The notes beneath the pieces were generated by a model. The model was given only the letters and a program-made list of their open reading frames with translations, made no database searches and was not told the DNA's origin. The translations under genes and the position numbers were made by a program. Of a DNA stretch of 64,000 nt, positions 33,189-41,048 are shown one piece after another. Position 1 is the stretch's first letter. Every line of letters begins with the position of its first letter. The DNA comes from Nocardia carnea NBRC 14403 (GTDB taxonomy: Bacteria; Actinomycetota; Actinomycetes; Mycobacteriales; Mycobacteriaceae): NCBI RefSeq assembly GCF_000308515.1, contig NZ_BAFV01000053.1, positions 62,001 to 126,000 on the forward strand. Reading direction: 5' to 3'.

Positions 33189-34346
33189 TTATTCCGGGTT
33201 GGAGCCGATCACACCACCCTCGATCGTCGGTGGAATCTCCCCCAGCAACTCATCGGTGTTCTCCTGATTGATCAGGTAGTCCGGCACGGAACGATTCGAT
33301 TCGTCATCCTGCCCACCACCGCGCCCAGCCCCCGCCGCACCCATCGGCATACCGCTCATACCGCGTGTGCCAGCGGCCGGCGCCCCGGTCGCTGCGGCGA
33401 CACCGGCCGGGGCACCCGGACCGGTAGTGGGAGCTCCCTGCACCGTACGACCGGGACCTGGCGCTTCCGGGGCACCCGGGCTGCCCGGCGTACCCGAAGG
33501 TGTACCGCCGGGCGCGCCCGGACCAGTGGTAACCCCGGCCGGGGCAGTACTCGCCGGGACCGTGGGGGTGGTGCTCGGTGTTTCGATACCAGCAGGACTG
33601 GTCGCCGTTTCACCGGGCGAGGTTGTCGTGGGTTGGGCGGTCTGGTCGTCACCGGGTGTCTCACCCTGCGGGTCCTCAGGAGCTCCCGGTGTATCGCCGT
33701 TCGGCGTACCTCCGGGAGTAGCGCCGTTCGGGTTGCTCGATGTCGTACCCGCGGGGTTACCTGTATCGGTGTTGTAGCCGCCGGGTGGCGGTGCGGGGAT
33801 GTCGGTAGTCGAGGTCGGCCCCACGGGTACCGGAATTACCGGGATCTTCGTATCCAGTTCGGCGAAACGAGTGACGTAGTTGTTTTTCATCGCCTCCCGC
33901 GCTGCGGCGGTTCGCTCGCTGATCTCGCTATCTTGGAAGGTCTCGTTGAGCCAGCCTTTGAACCCATCGGTCGTCAACGGGTCACCCACACCGTTCTTGG
34001 TTTCGACAATTGCGCTGGCCGCCGCATTGATTCCATTGGACAACGCTTCCAGTGCGGGGGTCACGGGGCGGGCATGGTTGTCTATGTACCCGCGGATCGC
34101 CTGTATGGACTGCTCGGCAGCAGGACCCGACCAAGCCTGCGCAATGGAAGCCTGAACCGACCGCAGGAAAGTCTCGAAACCTTGTTCCCAATACAGACGC
34201 ATCAACTCGTACTTATCGGCTTGACCTGCAGCTTCGGCCACAACCAGGGGACTGAATGCATTGCTGATCTTAGGATGATCCCAACTTTCGGGCGTCTCGC
34301 CGCCATTCGGGATGATCGAACTTTCATATGACGGCGTATCACTCAT
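33189..34346 (-). CDS. PPE-like ESX substrate with long Pro/Gly/Thr-rich region
   Basis: A 385-residue protein. Residues 1-165 are helical, with a W-x-G-type turn in SIAQAWSGPAAEQSIQAIRG, as in PPE/EspB-like ESX substrates. Residues 170-335 are low-complexity and rich in Pro, Gly and Thr (TPGGTPNGDTPGAPED). The conserved tail GAGRGGGQDDESNRSVPDYL, then LLGEIPPTIEGGVIG, recurs in actinobacterial ESX-linked PPE-like proteins as far as I recall. It is coupled to the PE-like gene by an ATGA overlap and is probably secreted as a heterodimer with it, escorted by EspG. Confidence 0.75.
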   Translation of the reverse strand: MSDTPSYESSIIPNGGETPESWDHPKISNAFSPLVVAEAAGQADKYELMRLYWEQGFETFLRSVQASIAQAWSGPAAEQSIQAIRGYIDNHARPVTPALEALSNGINAAASAIVETKNGVGDPLTTDGFKGWLNETFQDSEISERTAAAREAMKNNYVTRFAELDTKIPVIPVPVGPTSTTDIPAPPPGGYNTDTGNPAGTTSSNPNGATPGGTPNGDTPGAPEDPQGETPGDDQTAQPTTTSPGETATSPAGIETPSTTPTVPASTAPAGVTTGPGAPGGTPSGTPGSPGAPEAPGPGRTVQGAPTTGPGAPAGVAAATGAPAAGTRGMSGMPMGAAGAGRGGGQDDESNRSVPDYLINQENTDELLGEIPPTIEGGVIGSNPE

Positions 34347-34813
34347 GCTTGCCCACCAATGAATGCATTCAGGTCGACTGCCGGGCCGGCGGGCGGCCGA
34401 TCCGGCAGAGTCGTGTTCAGCGAATTGAACGCGGCCGCGAATTCGCTGTCGGCCTGTACCATCCGATCCCGCATAGCACGGAAGACGTTCTGAATGTCAT
34501 CGACAATCTGATAATGCTGCTCCATGATCTCGTAGACACCATTACCGTCCGGAGCGCCCCGGGCCTTCACCTTCCAACGACCCACCATCGCCCGGGCCGA
34601 AATCAGATCGTCGTTGGCTTCACCCAGCCCCCAGGGGTCTTGCTTCGATACCTGGTCGGCAAGCATCTGAATCTTGTCGATCTGGTCTTTGAAGTAGGTG
34701 CAGTCGCGATCGAGATATATGAAGTCTTCTGGCGTCATCTGCACGGAGATCTGGCCCTCGTTCGCCGCGTTGAGCATATTGCTCATGGGCCGCGGCGGCG
34801 TCTCCTCACTCAT
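34343..34813 (-). CDS. PE-like / small helical ESX-associated protein
   Basis: A 156-residue, all-helical, acidic protein (FIYLDRDCTYFKDQIDKIQM, IMEQHYQIVDDIQNVFRAMR) with no signal peptide. It has a helix-turn-helix hairpin, with the break at KQDPWGLGE, rather than a clear W-x-G. It overlaps the start of the PPE-like gene by four bases, which is the arrangement of PE and PPE partners, and the whole unit continues to EspG. A PE-type partner role is the best guess. The classical PE N-terminal motif is not visible. Confidence 0.6.
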   Translation of the reverse strand: MSEETPPRPMSNMLNAANEGQISVQMTPEDFIYLDRDCTYFKDQIDKIQMLADQVSKQDPWGLGEANDDLISARAMVGRWKVKARGAPDGNGVYEIMEQHYQIVDDIQNVFRAMRDRMVQADSEFAAAFNSLNTTLPDRPPAGPAVDLNAFIGGQA

Positions 34814-34852
34814 GTCACTCCTCCAAATTGCTGATCCGATCCCTGGGAGTGT

Positions 34853-35401
34853 TCACGCATTGGCCGGTATCGTCGGCGCGACCTTGTTGGCCAGATTTCG
34901 GGCCAGTTCGCAGGTATCGAGGTGACCGGTCTTGCGACGCGACGGGGGGTTGGTCAAGCTGATTTCCAGGCTCCCGCCCTTCATCTCCACATTGACGATG
35001 CAGGATGCTTCAGCGTGCTCTTCCAGCTGGCGCGTGGAAATCGCACGCCGATCACCAACGGTGAATTCCGTTTCTTCAGGGAAATGCTTGTCCTTCACCA
35101 TCTGCAGGGTGATGTTCGTGGTCTGAATACTGGCCCCGTACCCATCAGTCTGCACCCACATGCACCCATTCCACTTGATTCCGCCCGAACTAGAGTCGTT
35201 CGGCGAAGGGCTCCTCAACCCCTCCGAGCCGAGAACCTCCTGCGGAATGTCCGTGCAGGGTTCGAACCCGACAGGCACATCTGGTGCCACACTTGGAGTG
35301 GCCGGAGTGACAGTCTCCTCGGTGGACGATTCACACCCCGTAAGCGCCAGCACCGCCCCGCTGACCAGCGCAACCAGCACCCGCCGCTTCCCTGCGATCA
35401 C
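34853..35401 (-). CDS. DUF3558-like lipoprotein
   Basis: A 182-residue lipoprotein. The start is GTG 35401 (GGAGG eight bases upstream; an in-frame TTG precedes it). The sequence begins MIAGKRRVLVALVSGAVLAL and ends its signal with the lipobox LTGC. After a Thr/Pro spacer comes FEPCTDIPQEVLGSEGLRSP and KWNGCMWVQ, the Cys-x-x-I-P and G-C-x-W motifs of DUF3558 proteins, which are surface lipoproteins of mycolic-acid bacteria. It lies first in the ESX-linked minus-strand block. Its role is unknown, probably at the cell envelope. Confidence 0.78.
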   Translation of the reverse strand: MIAGKRRVLVALVSGAVLALTGCESSTEETVTPATPSVAPDVPVGFEPCTDIPQEVLGSEGLRSPSPNDSSSGGIKWNGCMWVQTDGYGASIQTTNITLQMVKDKHFPEETEFTVGDRRAISTRQLEEHAEASCIVNVEMKGGSLEISLTNPPSRRKTGHLDTCELARNLANKVAPTIPANA

Positions 35402-35811
35402 CAATGCCGACCTCCACCGCCGATACCACCACTGGTCCGGCCCCGGGGAGGACCGGCGTCTCCGCCCCCTGCTGCCGGCTCGGCAGACGTTACCGACGGT
35501 CACGAACCCGCGCAACACCGGCGCGCACCTGCACGCCACCCCTGACTCTCCGCGTGATCAGCAAGCGCGTACGCCCACCTCGACAGCCATCTGTCCAAGC
35601 GCGGAGGCACTACTCACCGTCCGCCACACAGTTGAGCGCCTGCGCAAACCCAGCTTCAACAGCTGAGAGGAACGCACGACAGAACCATTTGCCGAGGCCT
35701 GGAATCGTGCTTCCACCTGGGCGCAGCGCACCCTACTGTTTCGGGTTTGCGGCTTGAATCGCCAGCCCTGAGGTATGGTCGGCCCGGACGGCAAGCACTG
35801 GGGGGTAGAAC
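35402..35811. other. Intergenic region between divergent ESX-linked units
   Basis: About 400 bases with no convincing gene, separating the minus-strand lipoprotein block from the plus-strand WXG100-toxin operon. It must hold both promoters. GGGGGG at 35801-35805 is the presumed ribosome site of the following gene. Short open frames here have no protein-like composition. Confidence 0.5.
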
Positions 35812-36132
35812 ATTTCCGAATCCGAGAATCAACCAGCGGATCTACAGGTCGTTCCCGCAGAGGTAGTCGACGCCGGCCAGTACGTACAGCAAACCGCGGA
35901 CACTTTGGTGAATGCCCTCCATTCTCTTGACACCGATATCGACGGCCTGCTCGGTGTATGGAAGGGCCTCTCAGCCAGCAGCTACCAGGCCGGCTGGCAG
36001 GAGACGAAGCAAGGCGCTGTGAACGTGCTCGAAGCCCTGGCGAAGATCGCCGACCTCCTCGGTGTCAACAGCCGCACCTATGTCGAACAAGACGAAAGCA
36101 ATTCCCAGAGCTACGGATCGCTGAACATTTGA
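35812..36132 (+). CDS. WXG100 family protein, probable ATT start
   Basis: A predicted 106-residue WXG100 (ESAT-6-like) protein: a four-residue turn VWKG between helix 1 (VDAGQYVQQTADTLVNALHS) and helix 2 (YQAGWQETKQGAVNVLEALA), tail DESNSQSYGSLNI. In frame, TAG at 35806 is followed by no ATG, GTG or TTG until TTG 35905, which would delete the first helix. The codon ATT at 35812, preceded by GGGGGGTAG, gives the normal family length. It is first in the operon leading to the toxin-like protein and probably forms a helical bundle with its partner to deliver it through an ESX machine. Confidence 0.72.
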   Translation: MSESENQPADLQVVPAEVVDAGQYVQQTADTLVNALHSLDTDIDGLLGVWKGLSASSYQAGWQETKQGAVNVLEALAKIADLLGVNSRTYVEQDESNSQSYGSLNI

Positions 36133-36157
36133 GAGGGGAAGGCCGGAGGGATAAGTG

Positions 36158-36454
36158 ATGGATGAACGAGCATTTCAGGTCGACCTTGCGGAGTTGGAGA
36201 ACATCACTGCACGCGTGGGGAACTTCGTCGGGTTTCTCGCCGACAGCCTCACCGGCCTCGAACAACGCATGGCGGCCCTGCACCAGACCTGGGGCGGCGA
36301 TGCTGCCGCGGCCCAGAGAGATGCGTTCCGGCAGTGGGCGACTGGCGCCACAGACGTCGCCGATGGGATCGAGGTGATGCGGCAAGCCTCACTGTCCGCT
36401 CACGACCGATACACCACAGCAATCGAGACGAACCGGCGGATGTTCGGCCGGTGA
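36158..36454 (+). CDS. WXG100 family protein
   Basis: A 98-residue ESAT-6-like protein starting MDERAFQVDLAELENITARV. The hairpin turn is HQTWGGDAAAAQRDAF (W-G-G variant of W-x-G), flanked by two amphipathic helices. ATG 36158 has GGAGGG seven bases upstream; an in-frame GTG at 36155 is too close. Its stop overlaps the GTG of the toxin-like gene. With the first WXG100 protein it probably forms a targeting or chaperone pair for the effector, as the two small Lap proteins do for LXG toxins. Confidence 0.85.
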   Translation: MDERAFQVDLAELENITARVGNFVGFLADSLTGLEQRMAALHQTWGGDAAAAQRDAFRQWATGATDVADGIEVMRQASLSAHDRYTTAIETNRRMFGR

Positions 36455-37755
36455 CGTTCATCAACGTTGCTCCAAGTGTCTACTTCGACGCCGCGAGAGT
36501 ATGCGGAGAATCCGCTGCCGCCTTCTTCGCGGCCGTCACCGAACAGTTCGGCGACCTCGCCGGATACACAAAAGACATGGCCGGAAGTGTCGGAGACGGC
36601 AAGACCTGGGCTATTTCGTACGACCAGCGGACTACCGAAACGTACTTCCTCGTCAAATCCTTGATCGGCGCCATCGACAACTACGCGGGCATCATCATCG
36701 AGGCCGGATACAACTATGCCATTGCCGATTACGATGGAATCGGCCCCGCCCCGGAAAGGCCGACGGTACCGAACTCATCCCTTCTCTCCTGCCCGGCCTC
36801 ACCACCTTCGGCAGGAGGTACCGGGGACGGACTGCTCGACGACGGTCTCGACCTCGCGACCAGGATCGGAGTCCCGATCCCTGACGGCGACGCCGATAAA
36901 TTAGCAAAAGCCGCTGCCTGCTGGAACACCCTTGCGACCGAGCAGGCCACCACGAGCCTGCCGGCCGAACTGGAACGCGCCGCGGCGTTGTTCCAAGAGG
37001 TCACCTCACCTGACGTTTCCTTCATCGACGAGGATCTGCGTGCGCTGAAGTCGGCCGCGGTAGATCTCCTCAGCGTGTTCGCCGACCTCTCGACGGCCTG
37101 CCGAGACCAGGAGGCGGCCCACCGACGAGTACGTGCCGAACTCGCTTCGGTTCTAGAGCAATTTGCCGAGGACATCGGGAAAGAGATCCTCGTGAACGTC
37201 GCCCTGACTGTAGCGGCATCCGTTGTCACCTTTGGAATGGGCAGCGTGGCAGTCACAGCCATCCGTGGCGGAAAGTTCGCGACAAAGGTCAAGCACTGGG
37301 TCGATGCGCTCCGCAAGGTCATGGACGACTTCCCGCTGAGTAAGAATGTCTCCATCAAGAAGCCCCCAGACGCTGAAAATCAGGAACTCGAGCGAATCAT
37401 CGACCTGACAAAAAAGCATGGTGATGAAGCCAAGAAGACGAAGATGACCCCCGAAGAGATTCGACAACGCGCTCAGCAGATCGGCGAGGAGGTCAAGGGC
37501 CTACCGAAGGGATCCGGAAAGCCAGATATCTTGGCGAGTAAACTGAGTGAAATGAATCTTTCTCACGATGACGCCGTACAGGCAGCAGTGGAAGCTTCGA
37601 AATCAGCCTTTACAGGCGTGGGCGGCACAGCCGCAGCCAAAGGCGGTGGCACAGTTATCTTGCCCGAGTTGGCCACTCAGCAAGTAGTTCTCATCGTCAA
37701 ACCGGACGGTTCGGTCATAGTCGGACGTGGTCCCATATGGGATTTCATGGCATGA
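36451..37755 (+). CDS. ESX-linked polymorphic toxin-like effector
   Basis: A 434-residue protein starting at GTG 36451, overlapping the previous stop. The N-terminal 270 residues are helical with WXG/LXG-like character (VYFDAARVCGESAAAFFAAV, TWAISYDQRTTETYFLVKSL). Around residues 245-270 is a hydrophobic segment (ILVNVALTVAASVVTFGMGS). The C-terminal 125 residues are lysine-rich, then end PDGSVIVGRGPIWDFMA. Organisation (two WXG100 genes, effector, immunity-like gene) is that of type VII polymorphic toxins, whose C-terminal domain carries the toxic activity. I cannot identify that activity. Confidence 0.72.
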   Translation: MTFINVAPSVYFDAARVCGESAAAFFAAVTEQFGDLAGYTKDMAGSVGDGKTWAISYDQRTTETYFLVKSLIGAIDNYAGIIIEAGYNYAIADYDGIGPAPERPTVPNSSLLSCPASPPSAGGTGDGLLDDGLDLATRIGVPIPDGDADKLAKAAACWNTLATEQATTSLPAELERAAALFQEVTSPDVSFIDEDLRALKSAAVDLLSVFADLSTACRDQEAAHRRVRAELASVLEQFAEDIGKEILVNVALTVAASVVTFGMGSVAVTAIRGGKFATKVKHWVDALRKVMDDFPLSKNVSIKKPPDAENQELERIIDLTKKHGDEAKKTKMTPEEIRQRAQQIGEEVKGLPKGSGKPDILASKLSEMNLSHDDAVQAAVEASKSAFTGVGGTAAAKGGGTVILPELATQQVVLIVKPDGSVIVGRGPIWDFMA

Positions 37756-37771
37756 AACCCAAGGAGATATT

Positions 37772-38296
37772 TTGAGTAACCGAACAGTAACATCTCTAGA
37801 CTTCGAAATCTACCTTCTAACCGGAATGAAGTGTGAACACCTTGTACGCGCCAAAATGGCGGAGATCGGCTTGACAGCAAGTCGCGCCGGCGCCATTCGT
37901 GAAAGTGTCAGCCCGTTAATGAAGCTGGACGCCGGACAGTTCGCCAGAATACGGCAGATACTGACACCAACGGACGACCGTGTGGTAAGTGCCGAAATTT
38001 CACACCGCCTCCAACTTTGGCCAGACTTCGATTTCGTCATTGCTCCAGGAAGAATGGGATTTCTAGGAAAGGCTCGATTCGAGCGCAACCCTGGGACGGC
38101 AGGTCCACGAGTCGAATCTCCCGATGATCTCGAACCTTGGAACCTCACCATTTCCGAACTATCGTTCGTCTTCGGCCCACTGAGCGACGGCGATCACTGG
38201 CCCCCCTACGAGGAGTATCTCTTCAGAGATTCCACCGGCAATGGGCATGGAGCGGGTTTCAGTTGGGGCCTCTTGCAGGAGGTCGAAGCATTGTGA
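37772..38296 (+). CDS. Probable immunity protein for the upstream toxin
   Basis: A 174-residue soluble protein. The start is TTG 37772 with AAGGAG six bases upstream, 16 bases after the toxin stop; no ATG in frame begins the conserved part. Features are LDFEIYLLTGMKCEHLVRAK at the N-terminus and LEPWNLTISELSFVFG plus PPYEEYLFRDSTG at the end. Position immediately after a polymorphic-toxin-like gene is the basis for calling it immunity; the family itself is unknown to me. A decayed relative exists at 8129-8491, so the family recurs in this genome. Confidence 0.65.
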   Translation: MSNRTVTSLDFEIYLLTGMKCEHLVRAKMAEIGLTASRAGAIRESVSPLMKLDAGQFARIRQILTPTDDRVVSAEISHRLQLWPDFDFVIAPGRMGFLGKARFERNPGTAGPRVESPDDLEPWNLTISELSFVFGPLSDGDHWPPYEEYLFRDSTGNGHGAGFSWGLLQEVEAL

Positions 38297-38492
38297 CCCC
38301 ACCATCATCACGAACCATCCGCCACCAGCAGTGCCGTACCGGCGGCCGGCCAGCACTCCATGAGCCTGCGTAAGGTTCGCCCACTTCGAGCCAGAGATGG
38401 AAGATTTCGCCGAGTTCGATTCGGTTCCGTGGGCGAGGGAGGTTCCTCTCAACCGGCGCGGTTCGGCGGCAGTCGCGGTGGTGGTGTTCTGA
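38297..38492. other. Stretch without an intact gene behind the first immunity gene
   Basis: About 200 bases. One frame from ATG 38397 reads MEDFAEFDSVPWAREVPLNR and stops at TGA 38488-38490. It might be a relic of another cassette gene, but it is too short to assign. Confidence 0.4.
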
Positions 38493-39031
38493 ATAGGTAT
38501 CGAGATCCGCGGAGCCTTGCAGTGGGTCTGCGAACGTCATCGGCGCCGTTGATTGGCCCGAAGGGGATGAGGCAGCAATGCGGCGCGTGGAGACCGCATG
38601 GGTCACCCTTGCGTCCGATCTACAGGAAATAGCCCCCGACGCCAACCACGCGATAGATCGGGTCCTCACCGCGCACCAACACCGAGGTCTACCTCTATCA
38701 AGCCGTCACGTTCGATGGGGGCCATCTCTTCGCCACCGAATTCAACGGACCAGGCGAAGCGATAAATATGGTGCCGATGCTCACCAGTCTCAACCGCGAC
38801 CTCGGCGGGGACAATACACCGCTCGACAATTGGAGACGACTGGAAAGCCTTTGGGGCGAAATACTCGGCCAAGACCCGCCTCCCCGAATAAACGTGCGTA
38901 TCGAACTCGAATATGACCCTGCGGACCCGAACTCGACCACACCTACAAGAATTACCGCAACATATACTGTGCAGGGCACGCGGGTACCGGGAACCAGCTA
39001 CAAGAACATGCCACCGAGGATGGAGGATTGA
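38493..39031 (+). pseudogene. Disrupted second toxin: WXG-like N-terminus joined to a DNA/RNA non-specific endonuclease domain
   Basis: Three pieces in different frames. From 38493 (ATA where ATG is expected): GIEIRGALQWVC. After a frameshift near 38535: NVIGAVDWPEGDEAAMRRVE and TAWVTLASDLQEIAPDANHA, the W-P-x-G-D-E helical N-domain common in actinobacterial ESX toxins. After another shift and a presumed large deletion near 38660: TNTEVYLYQAVTFDGGHLFA, TEFNGPGEAINMVP, LTSLNRD and WRRLESLWGEIL, the pattern of the endonuclease NS_2 domain with its catalytic D-G-G-H. The nuclease portion is intact to its stop at 39031 but has no start of its own. It is a dormant toxin-tip cassette. Confidence 0.72.
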
Positions 39032-39033
39032 TA

Positions 39034-39498
39034 ATGGTGCGAGATGGAAGAAAACTCGACCCCTTACAACAGGACGAGATGGTCCGCACAATAGCCAAAG
39101 AACTGGTCGCTGCAGCACCTGAGGACTGGGTCGAAATCAGGCAAGTAAGCCTGGGAACAGTGCAGATATCACAGGAATCGTTTGAATGGCGACCGGCTGA
39201 CGGCGAGTTCATCCGAATCGAAACGCCCGGCCAGGTAATCAATATGTTCACAGAGCTTCGCGATGGCATGCGCCAGAAAGGGCAGGGAACATGGTTCACC
39301 GCGGTCCTGATGATCGACCGTTCCGGAAAGTACAGTATCGAATACGACTACGACAACGAACCGGCCTTCGTCCCACAACTGACCGACGGAGCCTACGCCC
39401 TCGACTACGACTACTTCCGCCGCGACGATGAACACACCCCGGACTGGCTGCGCCGCAAACTGGAGGGCAACCGCACAGACCCCAAAGGCGTCTCGTGA
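39034..39498 (+). CDS. YezG-like (DUF600) immunity protein
   Basis: A 154-residue acidic protein starting MVRDGRKLDPLQQDEMVRTI, with a GGAGG site upstream of ATG 39034, two bases after the nuclease stop. Features are IAKELVAAAPEDWVEI at the N-terminus and YSIEYDYDNEPAFVP plus DYDYFRRDDEHTPDWLRR at the end, which match the YezG/DUF600 immunity pattern. YezG-type proteins neutralise nuclease tips of LXG/ESX toxins. It appears intact although its toxin is disrupted, as expected for an orphan immunity gene that protects against siblings. Confidence 0.72.
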   Translation: MVRDGRKLDPLQQDEMVRTIAKELVAAAPEDWVEIRQVSLGTVQISQESFEWRPADGEFIRIETPGQVINMFTELRDGMRQKGQGTWFTAVLMIDRSGKYSIEYDYDNEPAFVPQLTDGAYALDYDYFRRDDEHTPDWLRRKLEGNRTDPKGVS

Positions 39499-39878
39499 CA
39501 ACAGCCCCACGTTTCCGTCACGCACGCCCGGTCGACGGATTCGATGACCATGGCCAGCCTATCGTCAACCGGCCACCCGCCACGCGAGATATATTCGGCC
39601 CGTTGCTGACCTACCTGGAATCCGCCCCCGTCGTCCTTGCCGCGCGTAGTTGCACAGCGGATATCTTCGTCCCCTCGGATATAGATGTACCACTCAATTT
39701 CCGGACCGACGGAGTGTGGATCTGGCCCGGATCCGTACCGCACTACCTCAGAAAACACGGAACCCTACCCGAACCAGAACTCGTCACCCACGCCAGATCG
39801 CGCAGATTCTCGATCCCCGAACTGAGCCTGGAAACACTCCGTCTCGCCGCCCGCGACGCCGCTCAGACCAATTATTGA
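39495..39878 (+). CDS. Hypothetical protein coupled to the YezG-like immunity gene
   Basis: A 127-residue protein starting at GTG 39495, overlapping the immunity stop by four bases. The core reads FVPSDIDVPLNFRTDGVWIW and PHYLRKHGTLPEPELVTHAR, a pattern I have the impression recurs beside YezG-like genes in Nocardia-type genomes. No signal peptide or catalytic motif is present. It may be a second immunity factor or a partner of the first. Its function is not assigned. Confidence 0.6.
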   Translation: MTTAPRFRHARPVDGFDDHGQPIVNRPPATRDIFGPLLTYLESAPVVLAARSCTADIFVPSDIDVPLNFRTDGVWIWPGSVPHYLRKHGTLPEPELVTHARSRRFSIPELSLETLRLAARDAAQTNY

Positions 39879-40016
39879 TTCCACCCCTATCCACTCAACC
39901 GCTCCGGACAGTGAGAGTTCCGAACAGTTCCCGGAAGTGAGCGATTTACTCACGAACTCCCCGCGAGACGTTGATATAGACATTTCCAGAAAGCCGGGCG
40001 GCGCGAACCCGGAAAC

Positions 40017-40889
40017 CTACTCGGCGATCCCGTCCAGGGCAGCGAGGTCGGCAGCGGAGAGCACGGTAGCCGCGCCGGCAAGGTTTTCGCGGAGGTGAGC
40101 AACCGACGAAGTGCCGGGAATCAGCAGGATATTGGGTGAGCGCTGCAGCAGCCAGGCCAATGCGACCGCCATCGGCGTCGTATTCAGGCGGGTTGCGACC
40201 GCGGACAGCGCCGAGGATTGCAGTGGGCTGAAGCCGCCGAGCGGGAAGAACGGCACGTACGCGATGCTGTCGCGTGCGAGACGATCGATCAACTGGTCGT
40301 CGTGCCGGTGCGCGAGGTTGTACATGTTCTGCACACAGACGATCGGAGCGATCTGCTGCGCCTCGGCCACCTGCTCGGCGGTCGCGTTGCTCACGCCCAA
40401 GTGCCGGATCACCCCCTGCCGCTGGAGATCGGCCAGCGTCTCGAACGATTCGGCGATCGAACCTGCCACCGGCCCCGCCGCGTCGCCGAGGCGGAGATTC
40501 ACCAGGTCCAGAGCGTCGAGACCGAGGGTTTCCAGGTTCTCCTCGACCTGGCGGCGCAGCTCGTCCGGTTGCCGGGCAGGCGGCCAGCCACCCTGCTCGT
40601 CCCGGTTCGCGCCGACTTTCGTCACGATATGCAAGCCGTCCGGGTATGGATGCAGGGCTTCACGAATCAGCTGGTTGGTGACGAAGGGCCCGTATGCGGC
40701 GCTGGTGTCGATATGGGTGATCCCCAGATCGACCGCTTCGCGTAGGACCGCGAGCGCACCGTCGCGGTCTGCCGGTGGGCCCATCACGCCGGGCCCCGCC
40801 AGCTGCATCGCCCCGTACCCGAACCTCGTGACTATGAGGCCGTCCGATGTCCAGGTGCCGCCGGGCAGTGTTGTCGGTATGACAGTCAC
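40017..40889 (-). CDS. Aldo/keto reductase
   Basis: A 290-residue TIM-barrel oxidoreductase. The catalytic tetrad pattern is visible: Asp and Tyr in THIDTSAAYG, Lys in LHIVTKVG, but the usual catalytic His position reads LDLVNLRLGD (Asn-Leu-Arg) instead of H-W/H-R, as in some subgroups. NADPH-binding residues fall in LLIPGTSSVAHLRENL. GTG 40889 (with GAAGG eight bases upstream) is preferred over ATG 40907. It reduces aldehydes or ketones; the substrate is unknown. It is divergent from the phosphotransferase gene at 41049. Confidence 0.85.
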   Translation of the reverse strand: MTVIPTTLPGGTWTSDGLIVTRFGYGAMQLAGPGVMGPPADRDGALAVLREAVDLGITHIDTSAAYGPFVTNQLIREALHPYPDGLHIVTKVGANRDEQGGWPPARQPDELRRQVEENLETLGLDALDLVNLRLGDAAGPVAGSIAESFETLADLQRQGVIRHLGVSNATAEQVAEAQQIAPIVCVQNMYNLAHRHDDQLIDRLARDSIAYVPFFPLGGFSPLQSSALSAVATRLNTTPMAVALAWLLQRSPNILLIPGTSSVAHLRENLAGAATVLSAADLAALDGIAE

Positions 40890-41048
40890 TCGATCAACCT
40901 TCCACATGGTGTCCAGGGCATTTCCGCCCCTGCACAGTGTCGGGCAACGGGCTCCCGGACAGAAGAAGGCACCTCGAGGTTCGTAACGCACACCGCGGTG
41001 TGACAAATCAGTTGCACACCGGCCATCGGTATCGGTACTGGTGGCTTT

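Noticed and set aside
35905..36132. Start of the first WXG100 protein at TTG 35905
   Set aside because: It would leave 75 residues without the first helix of the hairpin, while the upstream codons encode a normal first helix (VDAGQYVQQTADTLV).
38159..38669. Minus-strand frames behind the first immunity gene
   Set aside because: They lack protein-like composition and a ribosome site; the plus-strand toxin relic accounts for the coding signal.
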